Source: Platerodrilus igneus
Taxonomy: Eukaryota; Arthropoda; Insecta; Coleoptera; Lycidae
Assembly (NCBI GenBank): GCA_036346225.1
Contig: JARFIW010001490.1
Span: 310,001-374,000, forward strand
Direction: 5' to 3'
DNA: 64,000 bases
The position numbers and the translations under genes were made by a program. Below the pieces are notes generated by a model. It made no database searches. It saw nothing but the letters and a program-made list of their open reading frames with translations, and was not told where the DNA came from. Shown here in pieces: positions 34,369-45,382 of the stretch; positions within the stretch are counted from its first letter, which is position 1, and the number at the start of each line of letters is the position of its first letter.

Positions 34369-35680
34369 GGTTTGTTACTTTTCAGTTTGGTTTGTGTTGA
34401 GTTATTTAAAGAGTCGCTTCACTTATATTTTATTTGTAGTTATACAGTGTTATAGTTAAATTGCGGAATTTGTGCTTGGTAATGCCTACTCAATTGCTAT
34501 AGCCTTGAATTCGTATATTTTTATACTTTGTAGATGTTACAGTTGTTGCGATTTTTAAGTTTCTGAAAGGTTTTATGTGGTTACTAATTTCTTTCGTAAT
34601 AATTGCGTTATAATTGTACGTTTTATTTCAGTCCTGCTGAATAGTTGAGTGTTGTAATAATCAGTCGCTATATTCGTCTCAGTGGGTGTTACCTTAATAA
34701 GAGCATAAAAATGCTCCTTTATAATTGTACAGCCTCGTTACCTTGAATGTTTAATTATAGAGTTTCGAGTTTTCTGTTATTGCAGTCAATTGTTTTGATA
34801 CAATAATTGCATCAATGTTTTCTTTATAATTATACAACGAAATTGTCTAAATATAAAGTTTTAATTTTCCTAAATGGCTTTTTATTCAGTGATGGTCTCC
34901 GGTAATAATTGTATGTGAGTTTGCGTTGTAAATTTTCACGTTTTATTTCACTTGTGCTGAGTGAATTTAATAATAATTACAAAATGCTTCTACAATTACG
35001 CACTTCGGACACTTTGCTTTGCTGAAGTGTATAATTTATAGAATTTGATAAAGGTTAAGTTTTGAATATAATCAAGTGCTATAATAAAATTGCGTTTTAT
35101 ACATTAAGTTTTCGGTGATGATATTTGCTGTACATAAAATGGTAAAATTAATTGCGTTCTATTTTTATACTTAAATTTCAGTTTTGCTGAATTAAATCGT
35201 TTTGTTTTGTATTAATAATTTGTAATAACCCTTGCATATAAATGCGTGTTGTGTATTTCTCTTGTTTAAGTAAATTCTCGTGTTTAAAAATAAGTTCCCG
35301 TAGTAAATGAGTAAATTCTTATCATAAATGGTATAAATTGCGATAATAGAAAAAATCTGTACATACATAAATAAATCTTATTTTTACTAGCTAGCATCGA
35401 TAAATTGGTAAAAGAATAAATTTGGTTAGGAAAAATAAACTTACATAATTTTTAACGTCGTTTTCTTCGGTTTTTTTTTGTTTGGGCTCGGTCGATTTTT
35501 GTACCTTGTCCACGTTTGTTTCTTTGGGCTTTGTCGATTTTTGTACCTTGTCCAAATTTGTTTCTTTGGACTGGACGCGGTCGATTTTTGTACCTTATCC
35601 AAATTTGTTTGGTTCTTCCAGATTGGGAATTGAAGTTCTTGATCACCAGTTCTCAGATTTTTGGATACGTAGTGCTTTTC
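34369..35680 (-). other. Leader of Gypsy copy 2 with repeated units
   Basis: AT-rich leader between primer site and gag. Units with a core like TTTCAGTCCTGCTGAATAG on the plus strand recur at about 34630, 34945 and 35178, the inverted counterpart of the units at 7090-7420. Near the primer site, three 50-60-bp units with GTCGATTTTTGTACCTT lie at 35490-35605. Confidence 0.6.
35490..35605 (-). repeat. Tandem repeat of 50-60 bp in the Gypsy leader
   Basis: GTCGATTTTTGTACCTTRTCC occurs at about 35498, 35537 and 35581, each followed by a TTTGTTT stretch. The lysine-rich frames across it are by-products. Confidence 0.8.
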
Positions 35681-35701
35681 TGGATCCAAGCGGCTGCGCC
35701 A
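35681..35701 (-). other. Primer binding site of Gypsy copy 2
   Basis: On the minus strand, TGGCGCAGCCGCTTGGATCC begins at the LTR end GTAAC. The start TGGCGCAG matches the tRNA-Ser primer sites of Drosophila 17.6/297. Confidence 0.7.
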
Positions 35702-36257
35702 GTTACGCTTCGGGCCTTGGGAGCTGCCTTTTTAAAAAGTCTTCCAAAACTTCTTGTAACACATTTTATCTATTGAACAGAAATTACATATGGAATTTTG
35801 ACGAATTATATAAATTATACTAAGTCGAAATTTACCAATAATTAAATTTAATTGAGAGCGAGTAGCCTAAGCAACCAACAGTGTAAAAGCTGAAATACTT
35901 AAGATTGACTAATGATCTTGTGGCACCCGGAGTGTTTATGTTGTGCATGCCCCTCACATTTCTGTGGAAACTGCAGAGCTCATGTCTGCTTATTTCTTTA
36001 TTTGATTCATTATACAATGCAACAATCTTAATTCTAATAATTGCTGCTTCTTAACCGTCTGTGACCTGCACCTGCAGTATCACTAACGTTTGGAATACAA
36101 TGTATTTACATCCGTTTTCACAACTTGCTTGTGAACTTTCATTAACTTTTTCTTTATTAATCCTTGAATTACAGTGTTGCATCTAACTTAATTTTCTTTA
36201 CAATTTCTTAATAGTTTCTGTTTGATTATACCTATATGGATTGGGGTATATGTAACT
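35701..36257 (-). repeat. 5' LTR of Gypsy copy 2
   Basis: 557 bp, minus-strand start AGTTACATATACCCC and end CGAAGCGTAACT, so the ends are the inverted pair AGTTAC/GTAACT. It aligns throughout with the LTRs at 6300, 12198 and 50015. Confidence 0.85.
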
Positions 36258-36617
36258 CGCGTATCTTTTTTGATACACAATGTTTCAGACAGTGTGTATC
36301 GAAAACGATACACTGGCGCTTAGTGTATTAAATATCAGTTTGAAGTAGCTACATTATTAAATGCACACTACCAAAGCTTGTACAGCTTTTTAGGGCGCTT
36401 CCTTGCTAAAAGCTCATTTAACTAATTAAATTTCCTAGATTTGTTCTATTACCTAGTATCTGCTTAAAGTAACGTTCTCGCATTACAAAGAGGCGAACTA
36501 ACTATTTGAAAAAGTTGTAAAGTTAAGACATCCGAAGATTTAAATGCCCTACGATTAACTATTGATAGACTTTTAGTCTTTTGGGATTATCAGTCACATC
36601 TAGAAAAAAAGTGCTTA

Positions 36618-37395
36618 ATTAACATTTCGACTAGGGTGGAAATAAGCTCTGTTCTAAAAGCAATCTCTAGATATTTGCCGATCCAACCCTGCTTGGTTGT
36701 TAAACTTCCACTTGTATAAGATGCTTTTAGAAAAGTATTGTTTGGCTGCCCCACCTGGTATAATATTTCTCACTGCAAATGTTCCTCAAATCCCGATTTC
36801 CATAAAGAACTTTCCAAGGAGACCTTTTTCCAATATTACTAACATCGCTCAGAAGTAAAGAAACTCTTTTGCATATAAATGAACGCCATTGTTATCCTAA
36901 TTGGCAAATCTAATCCTCTTAACTAAAATAAATGGACAAAGTGATTGATGCTGAAACACAAATTTCCCATTTGTTTTAATTACCACTAGTAATTTCGCTA
37001 AAAGTTTTGGATACGCAACGAAAATCAATTATGCACATAGAATTAAGATGCTTTTGTGTTAATTTTACCACGTTGGTGTTGTACATTTTCTATGTCGTCA
37101 CAGAGTTTCCATTGAAAGCAGCATAATATAAAATGAGCAGATAGAGTACAAGAATTGCCGTGGATAGTATTTCAAAATTTCAAATTCCATATTTAACAAT
37201 TAAATTAATATTGAATACGGACAGGTTGTTCTGGATTTGCTTCGAGCGACACCAACGCACTCTATTCAGCTCAAACATTACGAAACAGCAAAATAGAAAT
37301 CGGTATAATCAGTACAGAAACATTCTTTTATATGATTGGCTATTTAAATTGTGTCTATTTCAAGTTAAGATTAATTAGTTTCTCAATGTAGTAAT
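36618..37395 (+). repeat. Dispersed noncoding repeat, left copy
   Basis: It aligns with 50962-51985 in the same orientation over about 750 bp at roughly 80-85 percent by eye, e.g. ATGGACAAASTGATTGATGC, AACGAAAATCAATTATGCAC and GCGACACCAACGCACTCTA. The right copy has about 250 extra bp near its start. No coding content and no clear terminal inverted repeats. It may be a nonautonomous element or an LTR. Confidence 0.8.
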
Positions 37396-37460
37396 GTACA
37401 AAACACTTCTGGAATTTATCGAAATTGCGACGTTTCAGCAAGTTTCTCATAATATCGTAG

Positions 37461-37525
37461 GGGAAGTTGCTGGTGTGATAAGTAAGTTTCTAGCCTATCA
37501 TAAAAAAATTTCATATTCTAAGAAC
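37461..37525 (+). repeat. Left part of a repeat interrupted by the foldback element
   Basis: GTTGCTGGTGTGATAAGTAA and the next 45 bp match 63341-63404. The right part of the same repeat lies at 39233-39400, past the foldback element. Confidence 0.6.
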
Positions 37526-37549
37526 AACGTATCGCAATCCATTTTCAAG

Positions 37550-39228
37550 GGTCCGTGAGGTTGGCACCCGCAAATGGGAAATTTTCGAAAATGTGCATAG
37601 AATTCGTTTGCCCACGATTTGCCCAAGTTTGCTCAACACAAATTTTCGTTTGCCTACCTCCCAATAACAAGTTATGAGCAAAACAAAAAATGAAGCAAAA
37701 TTTTAATCCAGCACCGATGCAAAAAATTCTTCAATTCGTTAGTAGAATTTGATTGCCCCCAATTTGCCCATGTTTGCCAAACACAAGTTTTTATTTGCCC
37801 ACATTTTTAAAAAAGTTATCGCCAAATAAGAAATTGGGAAATTGTGAAGTTGGCACACCAATTGCGAAATTTTTCAAAATGCACATACAATTCGCTCGCC
37901 CATTTGTTCACGTTAACCCAACATAAATTTTCGTTTGCCTACCTCCCAATAAAATGTTATGAGCAAAACAAAAAACGAAGCAAATTTTTAACTCAGTACC
38001 CCCATGCGAAAAATTCTTCAATTCGTGATAAGAATTTGATTGTCCACCATCTATCCACGTTTGCCCAACCAAAATTTTTATTTGCCCACCCTTTAAAAAA
38101 GTTATAGTTAAATAAAAATTTGCGAAATATTTCAAAATGCACATAGAATTCGCTTGCCCACGTTTAGCCAGCACAAATATTTGTTGCCCACCTCGCAAAG
38201 GATAGTTAAAATAAAATAATACGGACAATCATCTAGTATGAGCAATTCTGAAGTATTTTTTACGAATTGAAAGCTGGAATCGTTTGCCCACTCGTTCTTT
38301 TCGTTTGCCCATGCGTCAGTGTCGTTTTTCCACCTCGCGGAATCGAGTAATTAACAAATAAATCTGAAAAATGCAGATTATCTGCATTTTTGCAGATTTA
38401 TTTGTTAATTGCCCAATTCTGCGAGGTGGGTAAACAGCACTGACGCATGGGCAAACGAAATAACGAGTGGGCAAACGAAAAGAAAAAGTGGGAAAACGAC
38501 TCCAGCTCTTAATGCGTAAAAAATGCTTCAGAATTGCTTACTAGACGATTGTCCGTATTATTTTATTTATAACTATTCTTTGCGAGGTGGTCAAACAAAA
38601 ATTTGTGCTGGGCAAACGTGAGCAAACGAATTCTATGTACATTTTGAAAAATTTCGCAATTTTTTTATTTAACTTTTTTAAAGGGCGGGCAAATAAAAAT
38701 TTTGGTTGGGCAAACGTGGACAAATCGTGGACAATCAAATTCTTCTTACGAATTGAAGAATTTTTTTGGTGGGGGTACTGGGTTAAAAATTTGCTTCGTT
38801 TTTTGTTTTGCTCATAACTTTTTATTGGGAGGTGGGCAAACGAAAATTTATATTGAGCAAACGTGGGCAAATCATGGGCAAACGAATTGTATGTGAGCTT
38901 TGAAAATTTCGCAATTGGGATGCTAATTTCAAGGATACCCAATTTTTTATTTGGCTAAAACTTTTTTTAAAAGGTGGGCAAATACAACTTTGTGTTGGCC
39001 AAACGTGGGCAAATTGTGGGCAATCAAATTCTACTAACGAATTAAAGAATTTTTTGCATGAAGGTGCTGGATTAAAATTTTACTCTATTTTTTGTTTTAC
39101 TCATAACTTTTTATTGGGAGGTGGGCAAACGGAAATTTATGTTGGGCAAACGTGGGCAAATCGTGGGCAAACGAATTATATGTACATTTTCAAAAATTTC
39201 CCATTTGAGGGTGCCAACTTATCGGACC
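37550..39228. mobile_element. Foldback-type palindromic element
   Basis: The left arm (37550-38378) and right arm (38379-39228) are inverted copies of each other, with ends GGTCCG, 6 bp, then a segment TTGGCACCC, and the mirror GGGTGCCAACTTATCGGACC. Each arm is built of about 285-bp tandem units (left arm starts about 37557, 37841 and 38118, the last partial). TTTGCCCAC and related motifs recur dozens of times. The centre is a short perfect palindrome around AAATGCAGAT/ATCTGCATTT. No transposase frame: the open frames inside mirror each other. RNA from it could fold into a long hairpin. Confidence 0.85.
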
Positions 39229-39232
39229 TCAT

Positions 39233-39400
39233 CTTCAGCTCTATCTACCTGGTACAAAAGTTGTACATTAACTCTAGATCGCTTAGCTCATTATCATTGC
39301 TCCAGCCTGGAATCCAGTTTTCTATAAAACTTCTTCAGTTGATTGAAGCATGACCTAAACTACAGGGAATAACTAATCAGTCTATGCTAGAATCGTTTGT
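39233..39400 (+). repeat. Right part of the interrupted repeat, matches 63825-63990
   Basis: GGTACAAAAGTTGT, CTCTAGATCGCTTAGCTCATT and ACTACAGGGAATAACTAATC align in order with 63825-63990. At 63 kb the two parts of this repeat flank the BEL LTR-like block, so the foldback element has replaced or interrupted that block here. Confidence 0.65.
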
Positions 39401-39683
39401 TTTTTACACAGTTAATAGCGATTTGGAGACGCGTAGATTACTTTGCAGAAGTAGCGCGCCTTTAAAAACTTACCATCATTGTTTTCCCAATTTTGTTTCA
39501 AACAATGGTGGCACTAGAAGACAACTTCAGTCAGTCGTTGCGCGTCTTAGTTCTTAGAAACCACCAGAAAAATTCCATACCCAACTCACAAAAGCGAAAT
39601 CGAAAGCAATTTTAGAAAACCGATCCTTTAACAGTACCGAACATTCCAAATACCTATTTTGATTAGTTTTTATGAGCACTTGA

Positions 39684-39753
39684 AGCACTAAATTTTTAAA
39701 TTTGGAATTACCCAAAAGGGACGGGAATCCCGCAGCAAATAAGAATGCACCGA
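39684..39753 (+). CDS. Candidate host terminal exon, left piece, interrupted by the Osvaldo-like element
   Basis: If the provirus (39754-46769) and one CCGA duplication are removed, this piece (LNLELPKRDGNPAANKNAP) joins in frame to 46770-46880. The joined frame is 59 codons without a stop in an AT-rich region, ending in TAA 46878-46880, with AATAAA about 75 bp later. No splice acceptor is evident; a TGA at 39681-39683 bounds the frame. The protein is not recognised and chance is possible. Confidence 0.3.
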
Positions 39754-40772
39754 TGTTATAGTTTGGGTGAGCCGCGTCTGAAAGCAGTAGGCTTGGCTTG
39801 ATTATTTGTTTAATAAGTATAAACAAAAATAATTATAAGTTCCATAAATACATAAAAATAAAAGTGAAACAGTTAAAATCAAATAATTTTAACAGTTTGA
39901 AGCAGTTCGGAAGTCTTCATGGTTGCTTGTGGAACCAAAATGATCTTAAACACTTATTAGATGAATGCATATACAGTTTGAAGGCGGTGAAAAAAGCTTC
40001 GCTAATATTCGAATCTCTTCGGAAGGCTTTGGACTTTGCTTGTGAGGCCGAGTAGAAACCTGAATAATGGTAGTTGGAAAATATTTACAGTTTGAAGAGG
40101 TCCAGACGTCTTCGGCAGTCTTTGGAACTTTTCGAAGGGCTTCGTGCTTTACTTGTGGGACAACGTTAGGTTACAAAAAATTATGATATTAAATCAGAAA
40201 CTACTAATTGACTATATATACAAGTATAGAGGGTTTAGAAGTCTTCGGAACTCTTCGAAAGGCTTCAGAATTTATTTGTGGGACCCAGTAAGAACTTGAA
40301 CAGCAATGGTTAGAAAATATTTACAATTTTAAGAGGCCCAGACGTCTTCGGTGGTTTTCGGAACTCTTCGAAAGGTTTTGTGTTTTTTTTTGTGAAACAA
40401 CAGGTATGAGGAATTATGGTGTGGACGCCGGTAAAGCTTGAACGGATACGGAGGTCTTCGGTGATCTTTGGAACCTCTTGGAAGGCGTCGTGATAGTGGT
40501 GGCTTAGGCCTCGTCGAGTGCGTCGCCGTGGAACTCTACGAATATGTCGTCCCGGTGGTAGAGTTGACAGACGCAATTACAATAACGATTTGTCGGTGAA
40601 GTATGGAACGGAGCTTAACGTCCATATGTTGTTTAACTATTGATTGATAAATTATAGTGACATTCCCTAGGTACGACGGCGGACACCGTCACCGTCGGAG
40701 AATACGCATGCTATGGAGAGCACTGCGCGCTGAGGGATTTGCAAGCTATGAGGATCACTGCAAGGTAATTCC

Positions 40773-40898
40773 TTGCCCAAATGTCCTAACTGCACACGTA
40801 TCAACAAGCCAAATGATCATGAAGTCACCAACCCGGACTGTCCGATCTATAAACAAGCCCTACATCTAACAAAACTCCGAACCGATTATGGCTACTAG
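40773..40898 (+). pseudogene. LINE ORF1 C-terminus (zinc knuckle)
   Basis: LPKCPNCTRINKPNDHEVTN then PDCPIYKQALHL is a CxxC...H...C knuckle of R1-type Gag-like proteins. It ends LRTDYGY with TAG at 40896-40898, overlapping the ORF2 ATG (40888-40890). The full-length LINE at 55.5-60.6 kb ends its ORF1 similarly (QKTDYGQ). Confidence 0.7.
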
Positions 40899-43148
40899 AC
40901 GCCACACACGATACCCCCCACAAGACCGACACAATCTTAAGTCCTCCATCCGCTGCTTACAATTGAACCTGAAACACTCCCGCTCCGCAACATTAGAACT
41001 TATAAATCTTCCACAAAAACACAAACTCCAAGTTGCCTTCCTTCAAGGACCATACCTCCACAATCACAAAATTTCAAATATTCCAAATCACTATCGAACA
41101 TTCATAAATTCAACCTCAAAAAATCCTAATTTCACATCCACTATAATAGTCACTGATGCAAACCTAGATGCCTCTAACCACCTCTCCTTGTCCACACAAT
41201 TCACCACAGTTATAGAACTCCATAAGGGCATCTAGTAACACATACCTCATATCCTCCTACTTCCAGTGCGGAACAAACATTGCGGTCCACCTACACCACC
41301 TTTACACAACACTAGACTTACTACATAACAAAACGGTCATACTAGCTGCATACACTAACTCTAAATCCACACTGTGGTATAACACATTTACAGACACAAA
41401 CGAAAACAAACTAGAAGATTTCTTTACACTCAGATATCCACATACACAACACACCTTCACATATCAAAACCTGGAAACAGCCACAGGCACGTCCCACCTT
41501 GACCTCACCATCACTACTGCCTCAGCATCACACCTAATCTACTCCTTGAAAACCTCACACACGCATACCATATGCATGCATAACCCTATAACTTATACAA
41601 TTCTTTTAAACCTACGCGCTAGAAGTTTTACCAAATCCGATACTTTCAATACCTCCAAAGCAGACTGGGAAAAATTTCAATAAACCCCAACTGCCTTACT
41701 ACCAGATTTCCCACATACACCATATAACAATCTTAATGTAAACGAACTTACGCAACTAATCACAACAAACATTTTAACTGCTGCACAAACTAGCATACCG
41801 AAGACAACACGCACACAACGATCGACACTCTGGTGGAACCCCACACTGACAGTCAAATGATGTTCCCTGGCACAACAACGACACCAACTGCAACAAGCAC
41901 GCCGCAATAATAACAATCCTGATAGCATACAACTACTTTTCAACACATTCCGAACCACGTGACGAGAATACAAATCACTCATCATAGCCGCCAAAAAACA
42001 GCAACTATACAAAATCATAACTGACCACGACTAAACCCTTGACCACCTACCGCAAATTAATCAAACCGTCCCGTACCCACATCCTAACAGCGCCAATATA
42101 TAACTCCCCCATAGACTACGGACGTCTCTACACACCTTGCTAAACACTGCAATCCCTTCTGCCCCCCTACCCTCAACAATAACTAGAGAACCTGCACCCC
42201 ATCAGACACCGAACCAATCCAAGACGTTGACATGACCCTACTAGATACCTTAGTCAAGAACCTCAATGTAAAAAGTGCTGCTGGACTAGACCTTATCACA
42301 AATCTAATCCTACACCAATCATGGCCCATAATCAGAAATCCCATCCACCTCTTCAAAAAATGCCTATCCACAGGAACCTTTCCTGAACCCTTCAAATCCG
42401 CATCAATAACCCTTATCCTAAAACCAGACAAGCCACCAGAAGACCCAAAATCTTATCGCCCAATTGAACTTCTCCCTACATTAGGCAAACCCCTTGAGAA
42501 AGCAATCCTTCACAAAATCAGTTCCCATATCATAAACCACAACATCCTATCCCCATCTCAACACGACTTTAGACCCAATCACAGTACTGAGAAAACCATC
42601 AGCCTCCTAGTTTCCTCGTCAAAAATTCCACATCCAAGTACACCACCACGCTCTTCCTTGACTTCAAATCTGCTTTTGACCTCCTCTTATGGCCTACTAT
42701 TAAACCAACAAAAACTATCCCACTTTCCTTCGAATCTGTGCAAAATAATTAACTCATTCCTAACCTCAAGAACAGCATCCCTAACCTAAAATTACTACCT
42801 CAAGGCTCCTGTTTCCCCCCACGCTCTGGAACATAGCCATTAATCCCTTACTCCTACACAACATACCCAACGTCACCACCTTCACATACGCAGATAATGT
42901 CACATTTCTTATGCACGGTAACTCTAGATCCTTCATTGAACAAACAGCCCTAGCACTGACATTATACATAGAATTCTGGTCCTCTTAAATGTACAACCAC
43001 TATCCCCATCAAAATCAAAACTCCTCCTACTGAAAGGTTTCCTAAACCCACAAAGTCTTCCCAAAATCAAGTTTCTAAACACCCTACTTAAATTCTTCCC
43101 TTGCGTACGATACTTAGGACTATATATAGACACTCGACTACACACACT
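40888..43148 (+). pseudogene. LINE ORF2 fragment: endonuclease and reverse transcriptase
   Basis: Starts at ATG 40888. The endonuclease region has IRCLQLNLKHSRSATLELI and FLQGPYLHNHKIS, then breaks at TAG 41233-41235 and continues in other frames. RT: SAAGLDLITNLILHQSW, ITLILKPDKPPEDPKSYRPI, LSPSQHDFRPNHSTEKTI. The catalytic YADD box reads YADN (about 42885), and the frame has shifted before it. Homology ends in the thumb at 43148. Confidence 0.8.
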
Positions 43149-43303
43149 CACACTCGTGCTGATTTTGTGCACCACAAAAAACAAGTCGGAAATTCTCGCG
43201 ATTCTTAGTTTGTTCTATATTCAGCTTGTGACACATTGATATAGTCAACTGCAATTCTTTAGTCTGTTCTGTGTTCAGCTCGGGCACGGTGATATAGTCA
43301 ACA

Positions 43304-43312
43304 TTCCCCCCG
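43304..43312 (-). other. Polypurine tract of the Osvaldo-like element
   Basis: Minus strand CGGGGGGAA immediately before TGTTGACTATATC, the start of the 3' LTR. Confidence 0.8.
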
Positions 43313-43442
43313 CTGAAGAGTGTAGCGTAGATGGGTTGTTGTGAGGATGCGGGGGGGGGGTCTTTGTTGTCAAAATATTTGAACATGTGGCGGCGTTTGC
43401 GTTTTCGCTATATACGGCGGCGTCGGGCATCACCATGATCGC

Positions 43443-44115
43443 CTGCTGCTGGGTGGAATGATTGTCGTTAGGTACCTGTTCTTGGGACATCCATCCTCAG
43501 GTATCCCTTCCTGGTCGTGCGCCTTGTAGATAATCGGGCAGAACGACACGGGCTGCGTGGTTAGCTTGTGGTCTACATGTTTCGGAGTCTAGTGATAATA
43601 GGCCAATGCTGGCTGTGGTTGTTGATGGTGCTGTCCTATCGATCACTGGTTAAAATTCTTCCCGAACGCTGCTGGCCAAGAATTTGTCTGCGAACTGGTT
43701 AGTTGCAGTTGGCGTGGGTGACCTGTTGGCGGTGACGAGCGTCATCGTTGTGTGGCGGCATCGGACCTTTCAATGGTCGTCTGCTGCTGGGTGTTACAGT
43801 TGTGATTGAAACAGTACCTCTTCTTGAGACATCCGTCCAGGGGTATGCCTTTCTGGTTGTGCGCCTTGCAGATAATTGGGCAGAACGACACGGGCTGTGT
43901 GGTTACCCCGTGGTCTGCATGTCTTGTGTGTCCAGTGATAATAGGGCGGTGCTGGCTGTGGTAGTTGGTTGTGTTGGCCTATCGACTACTGGTTGGAATT
44001 CTTCCCGAAGGTTGCTGGGCAAAAACTTAGCTGACAGCTTGCCAGTGGTAGTTAGCGTGTGTGGCTTTTTGACGGTAACGGGCGTCGCCGTTTTTTTCCA
44101 GTGGAGCGTCTTACA
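43443..44115 (-). repeat. 338-bp tandem duplication downstream of the protease
   Basis: 43443-43770 and 43781-44110 align along their length in direct order (e.g. CTGCTGCTGGGTG, TTGTGCGCCTTGYAGATAAT and AACGACACGGGCTG). The duplicated part is the protease C-terminal flank, so the tail was doubled in this copy or family. Confidence 0.85.
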
Positions 44116-44430
44116 GTTATGTGCTCCAAAATGTATGGAGCCTTGTTCGTAATCCATCATCACTTTCTGGAGTTGAAGCCAAGGTTCGCCCAGAAAGATA
44201 TCCTCTGCAAGGTGTGCTACTACTAAGAAGGTTTTGTGGTCCGTCACTTTTCCAAGTGTAAATGACGCGCAGAACTTGTCTTTAATTGCCATTTCTGTAC
44301 CTGCATTGGCTAGATAGGCGGCGGTATAATAAGGTTCTACCCGCGACCCTGCGCGTATTCGATCTTCCTTAACCATGCATCTCGATGCACCTCTATCTAG
44401 TAGTGCGGCGAAGGTTATTTTCTGTACAGT
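43905..44430 (-). pseudogene. Osvaldo-like aspartic protease
   Basis: Retropepsin segment: ITFAALLDRGASRCMVKEDR, where the usual DTGA reads DRGA, then VVAHLAEDIFLGEPWL, the conserved second half (I-L-G). The rest of the 157-codon frame is a Thr/Pro-rich tail. With DRG in place of DTG the protein is unlikely to be active. RT does not follow; the next recognisable landmark is the polypurine tract. Confidence 0.75.
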
Positions 44431-44468
44431 GACGAGGATCCTTGTTAGTTAGTCATCGTGTGTGATAT

Positions 44469-45165
44469 TTAGTTGCGGACGTTTGTTTCGTCCGGACGGT
44501 CGGTGTGTTGACGCGGATCATCCGGAATGTCGTTTCCCGAGTTTCTGTTTGGACAGTCTTGGTACCAATGTCGTTGTGGACAGAATGCGCACCTTGGTAG
44601 CTTCTTCGTTGTTTGTAGAAATCTGGTTGCTGGCGTGGGGACGGTTGTCCCTTTAGCTGTCTCTTTTATGTTTTCTCCAATTTTTGTCAGACGGGAGACC
44701 ATTTCTCATACTGTTGTTGGCGTGTGGTACTGTATTGGATTCCCCAGTGTCGCTAAGAGGAGATCTGTAAACAGCTCCATGTCCCTGTTGATATCTAGTT
44801 TTAGGCGGTGGCTTGTCGCATCTTAGTGCCAAGGAAGGCGGCTACTGGTTGTGACGCCATCTGCTTCTGTTCATAGTACTCGAAATTATTTTGGTTTTAA
44901 TGGTTGGACTGTCGTGCTTGTCCAGAAAGAACCTTCTGAGTTCGCTGTAGGTGGGTTGAAACATCGCGTATGCTTCCCACCATGCGGCTGCTTGGCATCG
45001 GAATTGAGCAGTCGTTGTAGGTACATCCGGGTCTATCGCTTTCATCTGTTGAAGGAATTTTGCGGAGTCTTCTAGAAGGGTGTCAGAGATTATAGGTTTT
45101 TCTGCTTCGGAGGTTGCTGTAGTGACGTGTTAAAGGTCTTCCAGTAACGTCTTGATTGTGACCAT
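44469..45165 (-). pseudogene. Osvaldo-like Gag
   Basis: ATG at 45165-45163 starts MVTIKTLLEDL, then an in-frame TAA, and the same frame continues with FRCQAAAWWEAYAMF and YSELRRFFLDKH, typical of Ty3/Gypsy capsids (W..F...F). After a frame change, a CCHC zinc knuckle (CAFCPQRHWYQDC) lies at about 44570-44610. The primer site is about 200 bp upstream. Broken by at least one stop and one frameshift. Confidence 0.75.
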
Positions 45166-45366
45166 TTTGTTGGTTGATTATGTTTGTTGAGCGCCACTGG
45201 GTTATTGCAGTCCTAGAACTGTTGGTGGTTGTGTAACTTCTTGGATTGGAGGCGGCTGGTGGGTTTTCGGGCTGGACGTGTGATGTCGTTTGACTCCTCG
45301 TCTCGGGTACGTTAATGGTTTTTGCAAGCGCGCTGTTTGGAAAATCTTCTGTAATGACGGCACAAT

Positions 45367-45380
45367 CACGTTGGGTGCCA
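45367..45380 (-). other. Primer binding site of the Osvaldo-like element
   Basis: Minus strand TGGCACCCAACGTG, two bases after the LTR end AACA. It matches the tRNA-Lys1,2 type site (TGGCGCCCAACGTG) except for one base. Confidence 0.8.
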
Positions 45381-45382
45381 CT

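Larger units (their letters stand above)
33062..36257 (-). mobile_element. Errantivirus-like Gypsy element, copy 2 (5' part, minus strand)
   Basis: Reading leftwards: 5' LTR (36257-35701), tRNA-Ser-like primer site (35701-35681), a 1.3-kb leader, gag (34368-33180), then a jump into an RNase H fragment (33180-33062). Protease, RT, integrase and the 3' LTR are missing. It is the same family as copy 1, with better preserved gag start and primer site. CGCG follows the LTR start at 36258-36261. Confidence 0.8.
40773..43148 (+). mobile_element. R1-clade LINE fragment inside the LTR
   Basis: An internal LINE segment: end of ORF1, endonuclease and RT of ORF2. It begins in the ORF1 zinc-knuckle region and ends in the RT thumb (VRYLGLYIDTRLHTL), so both natural ends are missing. 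This is not what target-primed insertion gives, which keeps the 3' end. The plus strand is C-rich. Confidence 0.8.
39754..43303 (-). repeat. 3' LTR of the Osvaldo-like element, interrupted by a LINE fragment
   Basis: 39754-40772 and 43149-43303 align with the intact LTR at 45383-46769. Between them lies an R1-type LINE segment, and 168 bp of LTR (46449-46616 in the intact copy) are missing at the junction. One unit of the 34-bp array near 46346-46465 is also lost. Confidence 0.85.

Noticed and set aside
37844..39353. Several frames of 60-130 codons on both strands
   Set aside because: They mirror one another across the foldback palindrome and reflect its repeat units, not genes.
40000..40500. 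Heat-shock elements in the Osvaldo-like LTR (repeated TTCGGAA)
   Set aside because: The spacing TTC-one base-GAA differs from the nTTCnnGAAn pattern needed for heat-shock factor.
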